Shown one piece after another: positions 8,323 to 16,631 of a DNA stretch of 42,461 bases; position 1 is the stretch's first letter, and the number at the start of each line of letters is the position of its first letter. The notes beneath the pieces were generated by a model. That model saw only the letters and a program-made list of their open reading frames with translations. It had not been told where the DNA came from and made no database searches. The position numbers and the translations under genes are program-made. Location: NCBI RefSeq assembly GCF_000272105.2, contig NZ_AJZD02000205.1:1-42461 (forward strand), in the 5' to 3' direction. This DNA comes from Vibrio splendidus 12E03. GTDB lineage: Bacteria; Pseudomonadota; Gammaproteobacteria; Enterobacterales; Vibrionaceae.

Positions 8323-8394
8323 GTTTTAAAGTGTTGTTGCTCATTCTAAAAGCCGTAATCGGCCTTCAAATTAAGCTAACAGCACAACATCAAT

Positions 8395-8736
8395 TTAGAA
8401 TGCGTAGTTTGCGTCAATAAGTTCGCTAACTTCAACTTTCGTTACTTCAGCACGCGCTTCAAGCCACTGTGCAACTTGCAGTTGCTCTGCTTCAGTTACT
8501 GAACGGTATCGCTCGATAGAGCATAAGAAACCTTCAAACAGCTCAAGGCCACCGCCACCAAAGCATAAGCCGATGCTGTCGATGAAATCGATGAACTCGT
8601 CAATGAACACATCGTATTGGTCAAAATCAGCAATCGATGTCTTGCAGCTTACTTCAAAACCCAGAATCGCGAATTCACCTAGGTATAGCTTTTTGCGTAG
8701 GCGACGATTTTTGTTTTCGATTTTATCTAATTTCAT
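8395..8736 (-). CDS. yggL: YggL family 50S ribosome-binding protein
   Basis: 113 residues from the ATG at 8736, preceded by AGAGA; an in-frame ATG at 8766 would add ten residues that look non-native. E. coli YggL is 108 residues. The basic N-terminus (KNRRLRKKLYLGEF) and the following acidic half (DQYDVFIDEFIDFIDSIGLCFGGGG, ending near VTKVEVSELIDANY) match the DUF469 family. Members associate with the large ribosomal subunit and are linked to ribosome assembly or stability. It is a single-gene unit with its own terminator. Confidence 0.9.
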   Translation of the reverse strand: MKLDKIENKNRRLRKKLYLGEFAILGFEVSCKTSIADFDQYDVFIDEFIDFIDSIGLCFGGGGLELFEGFLCSIERYRSVTEAEQLQVAQWLEARAEVTKVEVSELIDANYAF

Positions 8737-8871
8737 AACTGTCTCTCTTTTCATTTGATTAAGCATTTATACACAGTTCCAACGCAATCCCCAAGTGTCT
8801 TGTCTTGCATGAGAAGTGTTATGGCAAAAATCGTGCTACAGAAACAAAAGCTTAATAAAAACTATAAAAAT

Positions 8872-8889
8872 CTGTCACTTAACTGCTTC
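8872..8889 (+). promoter_or_regulatory. Candidate Pho box upstream of phoX
   Basis: CTGTCAC-TTAA-CTGCTTC resembles the PhoB binding box of two 7-bp CTGTCAT-type repeats separated by 4 A/T bases. The first repeat matches in 6 of 7 positions, the second in 4 of 7. It lies about 100 nt upstream of the PhoX start, a suitable place for phosphate-starvation activation. Confidence 0.4.
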
Positions 8890-8990
8890 ACGATTGGTCA
8901 CACATTTACCCAAGTTATTAACCAATTCGTTAGTACGCGGGTAAGTCATAAATAACGAATAATAAAGTCAGCCAATAGGAAGCAGTCGCG

Positions 8991-11018
8991 ATGAGCAAGG
9001 AAACATTTGACAGCACTCGTTTTAACAAGAGTAAAAACAAACCCTTCGAAGAAGTTCTAGATGCAAACCTTTCAAGAAGAAACGTATTAAAAGGCGGTTT
9101 AGGCATCAGTGCTATGACGGCGTTCGGCGCGTTTGGTTTAGCGGGTCACAGCACAGCTAACGCCGCAACAATGCAAGCAACGGGCGCGCAGAAAAGCACC
9201 GCAACGCTAGCATTTGAATCGGTTAAAGGCTCATTAACTGACAGTGTTGTCGTACCGAAAGGCTACACAGCACAAGTGCTCGTTCCTTGGGGCACGCCAC
9301 TTAACAAGCAAGGTAATGCTTGGTTAAAAGACGGTACAAACAACGCACAAGACCAAGCCAACGCACTGGGAATGCACCACGATGGTATGCACTTCTTCCC
9401 GCTCGATGGCAACAGCAATGATGGTTTGTTGGTGATCAACCACGAATACATCGACCAAAAAGCCCTGCACGCTAATGGCCCTACATACAATGAAGGCGCT
9501 CGTCCTAACATTGATGAAGTACGCAAAGAGATTAACGCACACGGCGTGAGTGTGGTTCGCGTTAAGCTTGAAGGTAATCAATGGGTAATGGTCGACAACG
9601 ATCCGCTTAACCGCCGCTACACAGGCGCGACCGTAATGGATCTTTCTGGCCCTGTCGCTCACAGTGAGTTTACCAAAACCAAATTCTCACAAGACGGCAG
9701 CCAAGCTCGTGGCACATTGAATAACTGTGGCAACGGCTACACTCCTTGGGGCACTTACCTAACTTGTGAAGAGAACTGGCCAGGTTACTTCGTCAATAAA
9801 GGTACAACGACACAAGCTCAAGAACGTATCGGCATCGCTACTGACAAAACTCGCTACGGTTGGGACACGCTTTCTGGTGACAAACAAGAACGCTTGGATG
9901 AGTTTGCACGCTTTGACGTAACACCAACCGCTGATTCTCCAATGGACGATTACCGTAACGAAGCACACGGCCACGGCTACATCGTTGAAATCGACCCATA
10001 CACAGCAAACTCACGTGCGAAGAAGCGCTCTGCTCTAGGCTGCTTCCGTCATGAAGGTTGTACGTTTGGTAAGCTAACCGAAGGCGAGCCGATCGTATTC
10101 TACTCAGGTCACGATTCTCGTTTCGAATACCTCTACAAATTTGTTTCTGAAGCGAAATGGGACCCACGTGACGCTGAGCCAAACAATCGCCTAAGCGCAG
10201 GCGACAAGTACATGGACAAAGGCACGCTTTACGTCGCTAAGTTCAACGACGACGGTTCAGGTACATGGTTACCGCTAGCACTTAGCAGCAAAACCACTAA
10301 CGGTGGCAAGCTGGGTGATACGTTTGACTCTCAAGCTGCCCTTATCGTGAATACCGCAGGTGCAGCCGACCTTGTAGGCGCAACGCCAATGGATCGCCCT
10401 GAATGGTGCTCTGTAGACCCAATGACAGGTACCGCTTACCTAACGCTAACAAACAACAACAAGCGTAAAGAAGCGAACTCAGCGAACCCTCGCGTCAACA
10501 ACAAGTTTGGTCATGTTATCCGTTGGGATGAAGGCAAAACGGCGAGCGAATTCGATTGGGATATCTTTGTATTCGGTTCACCTGCAGTGGAAGACAAGTC
10601 TATCAACCGCTCTGGTCTAACAGACATGAACCAATTCGCGAGTCCTGATGGCTTAGCGTTTGATGCTCGTGGCATCTTATGGATTCAGACAGATAACGGC
10701 GCAGACGAAGTAACTGGCTACACCAATGACCAAATGCTGGCTGTGGTTCCGTCTCAGTTAACAGATGATAAAGGCAACAGCGCGGTAATCGATGCTAACA
10801 ACCAAACACAACTGAAGCGCTTCTTTGTGGGTCCAAACGGTTGTGAAGTGACTGGCTTTACCATCAGTCCAGACTTCAAATCACTGTTTGTGAACATTCA
10901 ACACCCTGCAAACTGGCCATCGTCTGAAGATGCAACTGCACAAACTCAAGGCAATGTTCGCCCAAGAGCATCAACGGTTGTGATTCGTCGTGCAGACGGT
11001 GGTGAAATTGCGGTTTAA
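8991..11018 (+). CDS. phoX: PhoX-family alkaline phosphatase (DUF839)
   Basis: 675 residues. A twin-arginine signal is evident: SRRNVLKGG at 28-36, a hydrophobic stretch to about 52 and a cleavage site near TANA-AT (59), so the protein is exported folded. The mature part matches PF05787 (DUF839): FPLDGNSNDGLLVINHEY (about 140-157), NNCGNGYTPWGTYLTCEEN (about 243-261), an EAHGHGYIVEIDP segment and RPEWCSVDP (about 472). The family hydrolyses phosphomonoesters using iron and calcium rather than zinc and is common in marine bacteria. A possible Pho box lies upstream and a strong terminator follows, indicating a single-gene unit. A broader annotation, 'DUF839 protein', is the cautious alternative. 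Confidence 0.9.
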   Translation: MSKETFDSTRFNKSKNKPFEEVLDANLSRRNVLKGGLGISAMTAFGAFGLAGHSTANAATMQATGAQKSTATLAFESVKGSLTDSVVVPKGYTAQVLVPWGTPLNKQGNAWLKDGTNNAQDQANALGMHHDGMHFFPLDGNSNDGLLVINHEYIDQKALHANGPTYNEGARPNIDEVRKEINAHGVSVVRVKLEGNQWVMVDNDPLNRRYTGATVMDLSGPVAHSEFTKTKFSQDGSQARGTLNNCGNGYTPWGTYLTCEENWPGYFVNKGTTTQAQERIGIATDKTRYGWDTLSGDKQERLDEFARFDVTPTADSPMDDYRNEAHGHGYIVEIDPYTANSRAKKRSALGCFRHEGCTFGKLTEGEPIVFYSGHDSRFEYLYKFVSEAKWDPRDAEPNNRLSAGDKYMDKGTLYVAKFNDDGSGTWLPLALSSKTTNGGKLGDTFDSQAALIVNTAGAADLVGATPMDRPEWCSVDPMTGTAYLTLTNNNKRKEANSANPRVNNKFGHVIRWDEGKTASEFDWDIFVFGSPAVEDKSINRSGLTDMNQFASPDGLAFDARGILWIQTDNGADEVTGYTNDQMLAVVPSQLTDDKGNSAVIDANNQTQLKRFFVGPNGCEVTGFTISPDFKSLFVNIQHPANWPSSEDATAQTQGNVRPRASTVVIRRADGGEIAV

Positions 11019-11084
11019 TACGCAAATCTAGCTAAGGTCAGTAATCTGACTGCTATATATAGCTAGGTAAAACCAAAAAGAGCG

Positions 11085-11113
11085 ATAAGGCCAACTGCCC
11101 TATCGCTCTTTTT
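11085..11113 (+). terminator. Terminator after phoX
   Basis: The stem AAAGAGCGATA with TATCGCTCTTT (11 bp) is followed by further T residues on the plus strand, about 70 nt past the phoX stop. Confidence 0.85.
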
Positions 11114-11166
11114 CTATTCTATCAATCTTCGGTTGAAACAAGAATCTTAGCCCACGAACTCATCAT

Positions 11167-11222
11167 CCCAATTGTTCGTCATCCTCGAGAAGGAGGAACG
11201 ACTGAGTCGGGGATCTCTCTAC
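11167..11222. repeat. Candidate dispersed intergenic repeat
   Basis: The stretch beginning TTCGTCATCCTCGAG and continuing GGAGGAACGACTGAG, then GGGGATCTC, is an imperfect palindrome (TTCGTCATCCTC against GAGGAACGAC). It resembles, from memory, the short palindromic GTCATTCC/GGAATGAC-type repeats scattered between genes of Splendidus-clade vibrios. Only one copy occurs in this window, so repetitiveness cannot be shown here. Confidence 0.4.
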
Positions 11223-11256
11223 CCGTTCTCGTTAATCTCAATACCGTTAATCACAG

Positions 11257-11877
11257 TTAACTCACGAACAACCACACACCTACGCCCATCATCAAGGTGC
11301 CCGCAATGCGGTTCATTAACTTAACGTTATCGGCTTTGCCCAGCATATGTTTTAAGCTCTTTCCACCTGTCGCGTACAGAGTCATGCAAACAAATTCAGA
11401 AGCTAAGATAATAGAAACCAGAATCATCAACTGAGGTGCTAAATCTTTACTGCTGTTGATAAATGGAGGCAGCAGAGAAATCATAAACGCCCAGCCTTTC
11501 GGGTTTGCAATCGCAGTAACAAAGCCTTGAACCACCAAGTCCCAATCATTGCTGACTTTGGTTGTTTGATTATCAGTACTGATCGCCAGTTTTCCTCTTG
11601 AACGCCACATCTGAACACCCAAGTAGAACAAGTACCCTGCACCCACAAACTTGAAGCCTGTAAACAGCCATGGGTAGTTCAGCATGATAGATGCGATACC
11701 CAATACCGCGGCAATAGAAACCACAGCGACACCAGCCAATTCACCGATCATCATCCATAATGTGCGCTTGTATCCAACACTCATTCCTAGCGTCAAAGCC
11801 AAAGTCATACACATACCGGGCGTGATTGATACAAAGAAAAACGTGGGAATAAAAGCCCAAAGTAGCGCGCTATCCAT
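11257..11877 (-). CDS. LysE/RhtB family amino-acid exporter
   Basis: 206 residues, the standard length, with six hydrophobic segments. The N-terminal signature FFVSITPGMCMTLALTLGMSVGYKRT (residues 15-40; family motif xTPGPx(M)) and the central AIANPKGWAFMISLLPPF are diagnostic. It is an inner-membrane carrier that exports amino acids or homoserine-type metabolites; the substrate is not predictable. AAGGTAATAAT precedes the ATG. It is transcribed alone, after the helicase's terminator. Confidence 0.92.
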   Translation of the reverse strand: MDSALLWAFIPTFFFVSITPGMCMTLALTLGMSVGYKRTLWMMIGELAGVAVVSIAAVLGIASIMLNYPWLFTGFKFVGAGYLFYLGVQMWRSRGKLAISTDNQTTKVSNDWDLVVQGFVTAIANPKGWAFMISLLPPFINSSKDLAPQLMILVSIILASEFVCMTLYATGGKSLKHMLGKADNVKLMNRIAGTLMMGVGVWLFVS

Positions 11878-11966
11878 ATTATTACCTTATCGAATTATTT
11901 TTATTTGAGTGTTCAGCTTGTTGAGTTGTCTTTGTAAGGAGCGACCTTGTATTTAGCGACACAACG

Positions 11967-11996
11967 AAAAAGAGCCACAATACAGTGGCTCTTTTT
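11967..11996 (-). terminator. Terminator of the DEAD-box helicase gene
   Basis: The 12-bp stem AAAAAGAGCCAC with GTGGCTCTTTTT carries T-runs on both strands. It lies about 20 nt past the helicase stop at 12014. Confidence 0.88.
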
Positions 11997-12013
11997 GAGT
12001 ACCAACCGTAATT

Positions 12014-13300
12014 TTACTTACGACGGTTTTTAATTCGCTTCATCATAGTCAAACGACGTTCAGCACTTGCTTGATCTTGTGGCTCTTCGTTCGCGTTGTT
12101 CTTACGGCCCTGACGGTTTTTGTAAGCCGATTTAGTGTTCAGCTTCTCAATGTAAGCATCACGTTTCTTCGGTTCATAACCCGGTTGTTCAACACGGCGA
12201 ATACGCTGTTGAATCAATTTTTCAACTTGAACAACAGTCAGCTCTTCTTCGCGATTAACGAAAGAGATTGCGTGACCTTGTTTACCAGCACGACCTGTAC
12301 GGCCAATACGGTGAACGTAATCTTCCGCAAGGAAAGGCATATCGTAGTTAATTACGTGTGGTAAGTCTTCGATATCAAGACCACGAGCCGCAACGTCTGT
12401 TGCTACCATTACACGCGCTCTGCCTTCTTTAAAATCGTCTAAAGCACGACGACGAGCGCTTTGCGCTTTATCACCGTGACAAAGTACCGCTTTAATACCG
12501 TCTAGCTTAAGCTCTTTAACGACATCGTTCGCTGTTTCTTTGTAGTTCACGAACACAAGCACTTGGCGCCAGTTTTTACGGCCAATAAGCTCAGAAAGCA
12601 GTTCAGTTTTACGTTCTTGATCCACTGGGTAAACCACGTGACCAACAGTTGCAGCCGTTGAGTTTTCACGCTCAACACTGATACGTTTTGGTTTACGTAG
12701 AATATCAACAGACAATTGGTTTAACTGAGTTGAAGTCGTCGCTGAGAACATCATGATTTGTGGAGAGGTCTCAACATCCAACATGATCTTGCGAACGGCA
12801 TTGATAAAGCCCATATCAAGGATACGGTCAGCTTCATCAAATACTAAGAATTCTAGGTTAGCAATAGACACGTTACCCGCTTCTAAGTGCTCTTCTAAAC
12901 GGCCAGGCGTTGCAACCAGAATATCGACACCCAGTTCTAGTTGACGAACTTGTGAAGACATCTTGTTACCACCGTAAACCGCAGAAACGCTTAGATCCGT
13001 GTATTTAACGTAGTCTTTAATGTTTTGAGCGATCTGCGCAGCAAGTTCACGAGTTGGAGCAAGAATAAGGCCGCGAGCCGTTCCTCTAGACGCCTTTTTA
13101 CCACTGTTCAAAAGGTGTTGGATAACAGGCAATGAAAATGCCGCTGTTTTACCCGTACCGGTTTGAGCAGTAGCAAAAATATCATGGCCTTTACGAGCCA
13201 TTGGAATCGCTTTTTGTTGAATTGGAGTGAGTTTTTCATAACCACACTCAGTCAACGCTTTGACTAATTCAGGAGCAAAACCTTGAGAGGAAAATGACAT
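12014..13300 (-). CDS. DEAD-box ATP-dependent RNA helicase (RhlE-like)
   Basis: 428 residues. Motifs in order: Q-motif (GYEKLTPIQQ, 20-29), Walker A AQTGTGKT (45-52), PTRELA, TPGR, DEAD (about 154-157), SAT, and in the second RecA domain VFVNYKETA, RGLDIEDLPHVINYD and HRIGRTGRAG. A basic tail (from about 385: KKRDAY, KNRQGRKNN, MMKRIKNRRK) probably binds RNA. Such proteins unwind short RNA duplexes in ribosome assembly or RNA decay, often during cold stress. The short tail and RhlE-type core favour RhlE over SrmB or DeaD, but I leave the symbol blank. It is monocistronic, with a long leader upstream (13301-13480). Confidence 0.93.
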   Translation of the reverse strand: MSFSSQGFAPELVKALTECGYEKLTPIQQKAIPMARKGHDIFATAQTGTGKTAAFSLPVIQHLLNSGKKASRGTARGLILAPTRELAAQIAQNIKDYVKYTDLSVSAVYGGNKMSSQVRQLELGVDILVATPGRLEEHLEAGNVSIANLEFLVFDEADRILDMGFINAVRKIMLDVETSPQIMMFSATTSTQLNQLSVDILRKPKRISVERENSTAATVGHVVYPVDQERKTELLSELIGRKNWRQVLVFVNYKETANDVVKELKLDGIKAVLCHGDKAQSARRRALDDFKEGRARVMVATDVAARGLDIEDLPHVINYDMPFLAEDYVHRIGRTGRAGKQGHAISFVNREEELTVVQVEKLIQQRIRRVEQPGYEPKKRDAYIEKLNTKSAYKNRQGRKNNANEEPQDQASAERRLTMMKRIKNRRK

Positions 13301-13482
13301 TGTTACGGGTTCCTTAAGCAGACAGCCTACATTCTTATTTCAGCCGAGCACTATAAAGTAATTAGAGTGATTTATCTCACATTTATCGTGATATAACGCA
13401 AACTTTCTCATTTAATCTGGTGTTTATCCCGCCTTCAACGAGGTAAACACCAAGATCCTTGGTTCAAACAGCAAAAACAGGG

Positions 13483-14466
13483 CTATTTGATGCCACACAG
13501 CTTGAGTAGAATCTGCTCGAGATCGCCCCATGGCATGAGCTGAGAGTCGATCACTTCCAGACGAGACTCAAAGCCATCAAGCGTAATTTCGTTCACAGAC
13601 ACGACTTGATTCGCCACATTGAATGCGTAGCAACCTTGGTCGGTGTTCACGACGGCTTTTACACGTTCAGCGGTTAGATCCGACAACATAGAGAATAGCG
13701 CATCGAAGTCGAACTTATGCTCTGCGCCAAACAACCAACCACAACTGAAATAGCCCTGCCCTTTATTCTCTTTACGGATGAAGGCTTCACCGGGAGGAAG
13801 TTGGAATTGAGGCTCTTGTTCAGCGTGATCGTGATGATGTGCTTCAATATGAGAGGAAGCACTGCCGTATACTCTTTCAATGTCTAACACTTCCAATGGC
13901 ACTTCACCGTCATGGATTAGCTTGTGGAAGACTTTTGCTGGCGTTTGATCCGTCACCCAATCGTTAAACACATCGATGTCTTCAGAATGAACAAGGTCAA
14001 CCTTAGTACCAAGAATCACATCTGCACTATTTAGTTGATCATTAAAATTCTGATTCGAGGTGTACTTTTCATTAGACAGATTTCGTGGGTCAACCAAACC
14101 AAGCGTCGCTTTTAAATCAACATAAGGCGTGTACTGATCGGAAGTCAGTGTCGCAATCACTTGTTTAGGGTGACCAAGCCCTGTCGGCTCAATCAATAAA
14201 CGGTCTGGTTTTTGGCGAAGTAAGGCATTAATACCTACCGACATCGGCACGCCCGCAGTACAACACATGCAGCCACCCGGCACTTCTTTAATTAAAGCGC
14301 CTTGATCTGTCATCAATGCACCGTCAATACCGATTTCCCCGAACTCATTAACCAGAACAGCCCAGTTTTCATTCTCAGGTTTATTTTTTAGCAGGTTCAA
14401 GATGGCTGTCGTTTTACCAACACCCAAGAAACCCGTAATGATGTTTGTAGGAACTTTTTTAGTCAT
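13483..14466 (-). CDS. CobW/COG0523-family metal-chaperone GTPase
   Basis: 327 residues. The P-loop GFLGVGKT (12-19) is followed by VNEFGEIGIDG, the invariant GCMCC metal-binding motif (Cys66, 68, 69), IEPTGLGHP and the guanine motif TKVD. A His/acid-rich segment (SSHIEAHHHDHAEQE, about 205-219) precedes the CobW_C domain. These GTPases deliver metal ions, usually zinc, or sometimes cobalt, to client enzymes. AAGGAG lies eight bases before the ATG. There is no neighbouring B12 or nitrile-hydratase gene, so a zinc role (as in ZigA/YeiR) is the best guess. A palindrome just upstream may be an operator. Confidence 0.92.
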   Translation of the reverse strand: MTKKVPTNIITGFLGVGKTTAILNLLKNKPENENWAVLVNEFGEIGIDGALMTDQGALIKEVPGGCMCCTAGVPMSVGINALLRQKPDRLLIEPTGLGHPKQVIATLTSDQYTPYVDLKATLGLVDPRNLSNEKYTSNQNFNDQLNSADVILGTKVDLVHSEDIDVFNDWVTDQTPAKVFHKLIHDGEVPLEVLDIERVYGSASSHIEAHHHDHAEQEPQFQLPPGEAFIRKENKGQGYFSCGWLFGAEHKFDFDALFSMLSDLTAERVKAVVNTDQGCYAFNVANQVVSVNEITLDGFESRLEVIDSQLMPWGDLEQILLKLCGIK

Positions 14467-14486
14467 ATCAGTTCTCCTTTTTAAGG

Positions 14487-14498
14487 GAGTATATACTC
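14487..14498 (-). promoter_or_regulatory. Perfect 12-bp palindrome upstream of the CobW-type gene
   Basis: GAGTATATACTC is an exact palindrome ending about 20 nt before the ATG of the GTPase gene. Its centre could serve as a -10 element (TATACT) with a repressor site overlapping. It does not match the Zur consensus I know. Confidence 0.35.
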
Positions 14499-15018
14499 AA
14501 TCACCAAAAAGTTGACCCCAATCGATTGTTTACACTGAGATTCGTTAATAGAGGTTGGTGCGAAAACAATCAGAAGAGATAAAGCAGTAGAAGCGGAATG
14601 AGGAAATGGGATGCTCCAGACGAACTAAAGGCGTACTTACTCAGTACGCCTCACCCTCGTTACTCAATCGTGAGTTCGCGAATCAGGAAGCCTTAAATAT
14701 CGACCTGAACATTTAACGAGGAACTAAAACTTTGTTTCTGAATCCATCCAAATTGTGTGTAAAACCTCACTTCTCCTTGCGGTTCGTTATGTTGCTTTAC
14801 GATTTAACTATGGTTCATTTTTGGGGATATTCAAGCCACCGCCAGAGAATCGATCAAAATTGTGACGGTGATTCCACTATTGACCATAGATTCCATTTAT
14901 GTAACACGTACATTCCATAAATGAAATTCAACTTTTCATCTTTGTTGCTATAGGATATGCAGAGGAAGCGTATAATTTAATGCAACCCCGCCTTAACTCA
15001 TTCAGGAAACTTATCTCT
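14499..15018. other. Long divergent intergenic region before clcA
   Basis: About 520 bp with no convincing gene. It contains a hairpin GGCGTACT/AGTACGCC (14630-14637 with 14643-14650) without a T-run, and an inverted repeat CATTTATG (14894-14901) / CATAAATG (14916-14923). A TATAAT lies at 14971-14976. The 62-codon frame at 14732-14920 has a TTG start and no recognisable features. Confidence 0.5.
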
Positions 15019-16425
15019 ATGACCAGAAGAGATAAAATTAAGCAGTCCTTACTAGCCAAAATGCCAAGGGATGCTATTAATCAATTTCTCTCAAGAGATA
15101 AGACCCCAGCTTCGGTTCTCTTTCTTTCTTGTATTGTGGGTGTACTTGCGGGTGTAGTGGGTACCTATTTTGAAGTTGCGGTTCATTTCATCACAGAAAC
15201 TCGTACCGATTGGTTGAAAGATGAAATCGGTGGCCATTTACCACTTTGGCTTGCTGCTTTCCTTATTAGTGCTGCATTCGCCTTTATTGGCTATTTCCTC
15301 GTTCACCGCTTTGCCCCAGAAGCTGCTGGTTCAGGTATCCCTGAAATCGAAGGCGCAATGGACGGCATGCGTCCTGTTCGATGGTGGAGAGTATTACCCG
15401 TAAAATTCTTTGGCGGCATGGGCGCGTTAGGCTCTGGTATGGTGTTAGGCCGTGAAGGGCCAACCGTTCAAATGGGCGGCAGTATTGGTCGTATGGTCAC
15501 AGATATCTTTCGAGTTAAAGATGATGACACTCGTCACTCACTGTTGGCTTCAGGTGCTGCTGGTGGTTTAGCCGCCGCATTCAATGCACCGCTAGCTGGC
15601 ATCATGTTTGTGGTTGAGGAGATGAGACCACAGTTTCGCTACTCACTCATATCAATCAAAGCCGTCATCATCTCAGCAGTTTCGGCCAACATTGTATTTC
15701 GTTCTATCAATGGTCAATCTGCCGTTATTACAATGCCTCAGTACCAGCCACCTGAACTCGATGCACTTTGGTTGTTCTTGTTGTTAGGTGTGTTGTTCGG
15801 CCTGTTCGGTGTAATTTTCAATAAGCTGATCACGCTTTCCCAAGACCTGTTTGTGGCGATACACAAGAATGACCGTAAACGCTACTTGATGACAGGTACC
15901 CTACTTGGTGGTTGTTTTGGCTTGTTGCTACTTTATATACCTGAATTAACTGGTGGTGGTATTGGTATCATCCCGAACATCACGAATGGCAGCTACAGCG
16001 CCAATGTGTTGTTGTTGATTTTCTTAGGCCGAGTCCTCACAACCCTGCTTTGTTTCGGCTCTGGTGCGCCAGGCGGTATCTTTGCACCAATGCTTGCGCT
16101 AGGAACACTCTTTGGTTACGCGTTTGGGCTTATCGCAGCGGCATTCTTTCCTGAACTGAATATTGAACCGGGTATGTTTGCCATTGCTGGCATGGGAGCA
16201 TTATTCGCCGCCACCGTTCGAGCGCCTATCACTGGTATTCTGTTGGTTATAGAAATGACCAATAACTACTACTTGATCCTGCCGTTGATCATCACCTGCT
16301 TAGGTGCGGTAATCATTGCTCAAATGTTAGGTGGGCAGCCAATTTACAGTCAACTGCTTAACCGTACGCTGAAAAACGAAAAACTAAGACAACAAGATCT
16401 CCCTCAGAAAGAGGAAGTACGTTAA
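15019..16425 (+). CDS. clcA: H+/Cl- exchange transporter ClcA
   Basis: About 468 residues from the ATG at 15019, which gives the N-terminus MTRRDKIKQ usual in Vibrio. An ATG at 14980 would add 13. All CLC landmarks are present: GSGIPEIEG (chloride-binding Ser), GREGPTVQ containing the external gating Glu, EEMRPQ with the internal proton-pathway Glu, GAPGGIFAP, and the C-terminal Tyr in QPIYSQLL. It is a homodimeric inner-membrane antiporter exchanging two Cl- for one H+, used in extreme acid resistance and charge balance. It is followed after about 200 bp by a TDT-family transporter on the same strand. Confidence 0.96.
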   Translation: MTRRDKIKQSLLAKMPRDAINQFLSRDKTPASVLFLSCIVGVLAGVVGTYFEVAVHFITETRTDWLKDEIGGHLPLWLAAFLISAAFAFIGYFLVHRFAPEAAGSGIPEIEGAMDGMRPVRWWRVLPVKFFGGMGALGSGMVLGREGPTVQMGGSIGRMVTDIFRVKDDDTRHSLLASGAAGGLAAAFNAPLAGIMFVVEEMRPQFRYSLISIKAVIISAVSANIVFRSINGQSAVITMPQYQPPELDALWLFLLLGVLFGLFGVIFNKLITLSQDLFVAIHKNDRKRYLMTGTLLGGCFGLLLLYIPELTGGGIGIIPNITNGSYSANVLLLIFLGRVLTTLLCFGSGAPGGIFAPMLALGTLFGYAFGLIAAAFFPELNIEPGMFAIAGMGALFAATVRAPITGILLVIEMTNNYYLILPLIITCLGAVIIAQMLGGQPIYSQLLNRTLKNEKLRQQDLPQKEEVR

Positions 16426-16631
16426 TTACAAATGACTCATGAAAAAAAAGCACACATTCAACGTGCTTAATCTCCCGATTCCGTATCAAAATCAAAAAAG
16501 CAAACGTTAAACTTGGTATCATCCACTCAAAATTAGTTGAGTGCCCTCAAAATCTATTGATGAAAGACCTACACACTCTAACTAAAGCAAATAATCTAAA
16601 AGTCTTTAATTAACTAAGTCGGAGTAAGTCG

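Noticed and set aside
8755..8955. 66-codon plus-strand frame upstream of phoX
   Set aside because: Overlaps the proposed Pho box and has a weak TTG start; more likely regulatory DNA.
14732..14920. 62-codon open frame before clcA
   Set aside because: TTG start, no ribosome binding site and no recognisable sequence; overlaps an inverted repeat.
16448..16468. AAGCAC/GTGCTT hairpin after clcA
   Set aside because: The T-run is on the minus strand, where no gene ends; on the plus strand it lacks a T-run, so a terminator call is weak.
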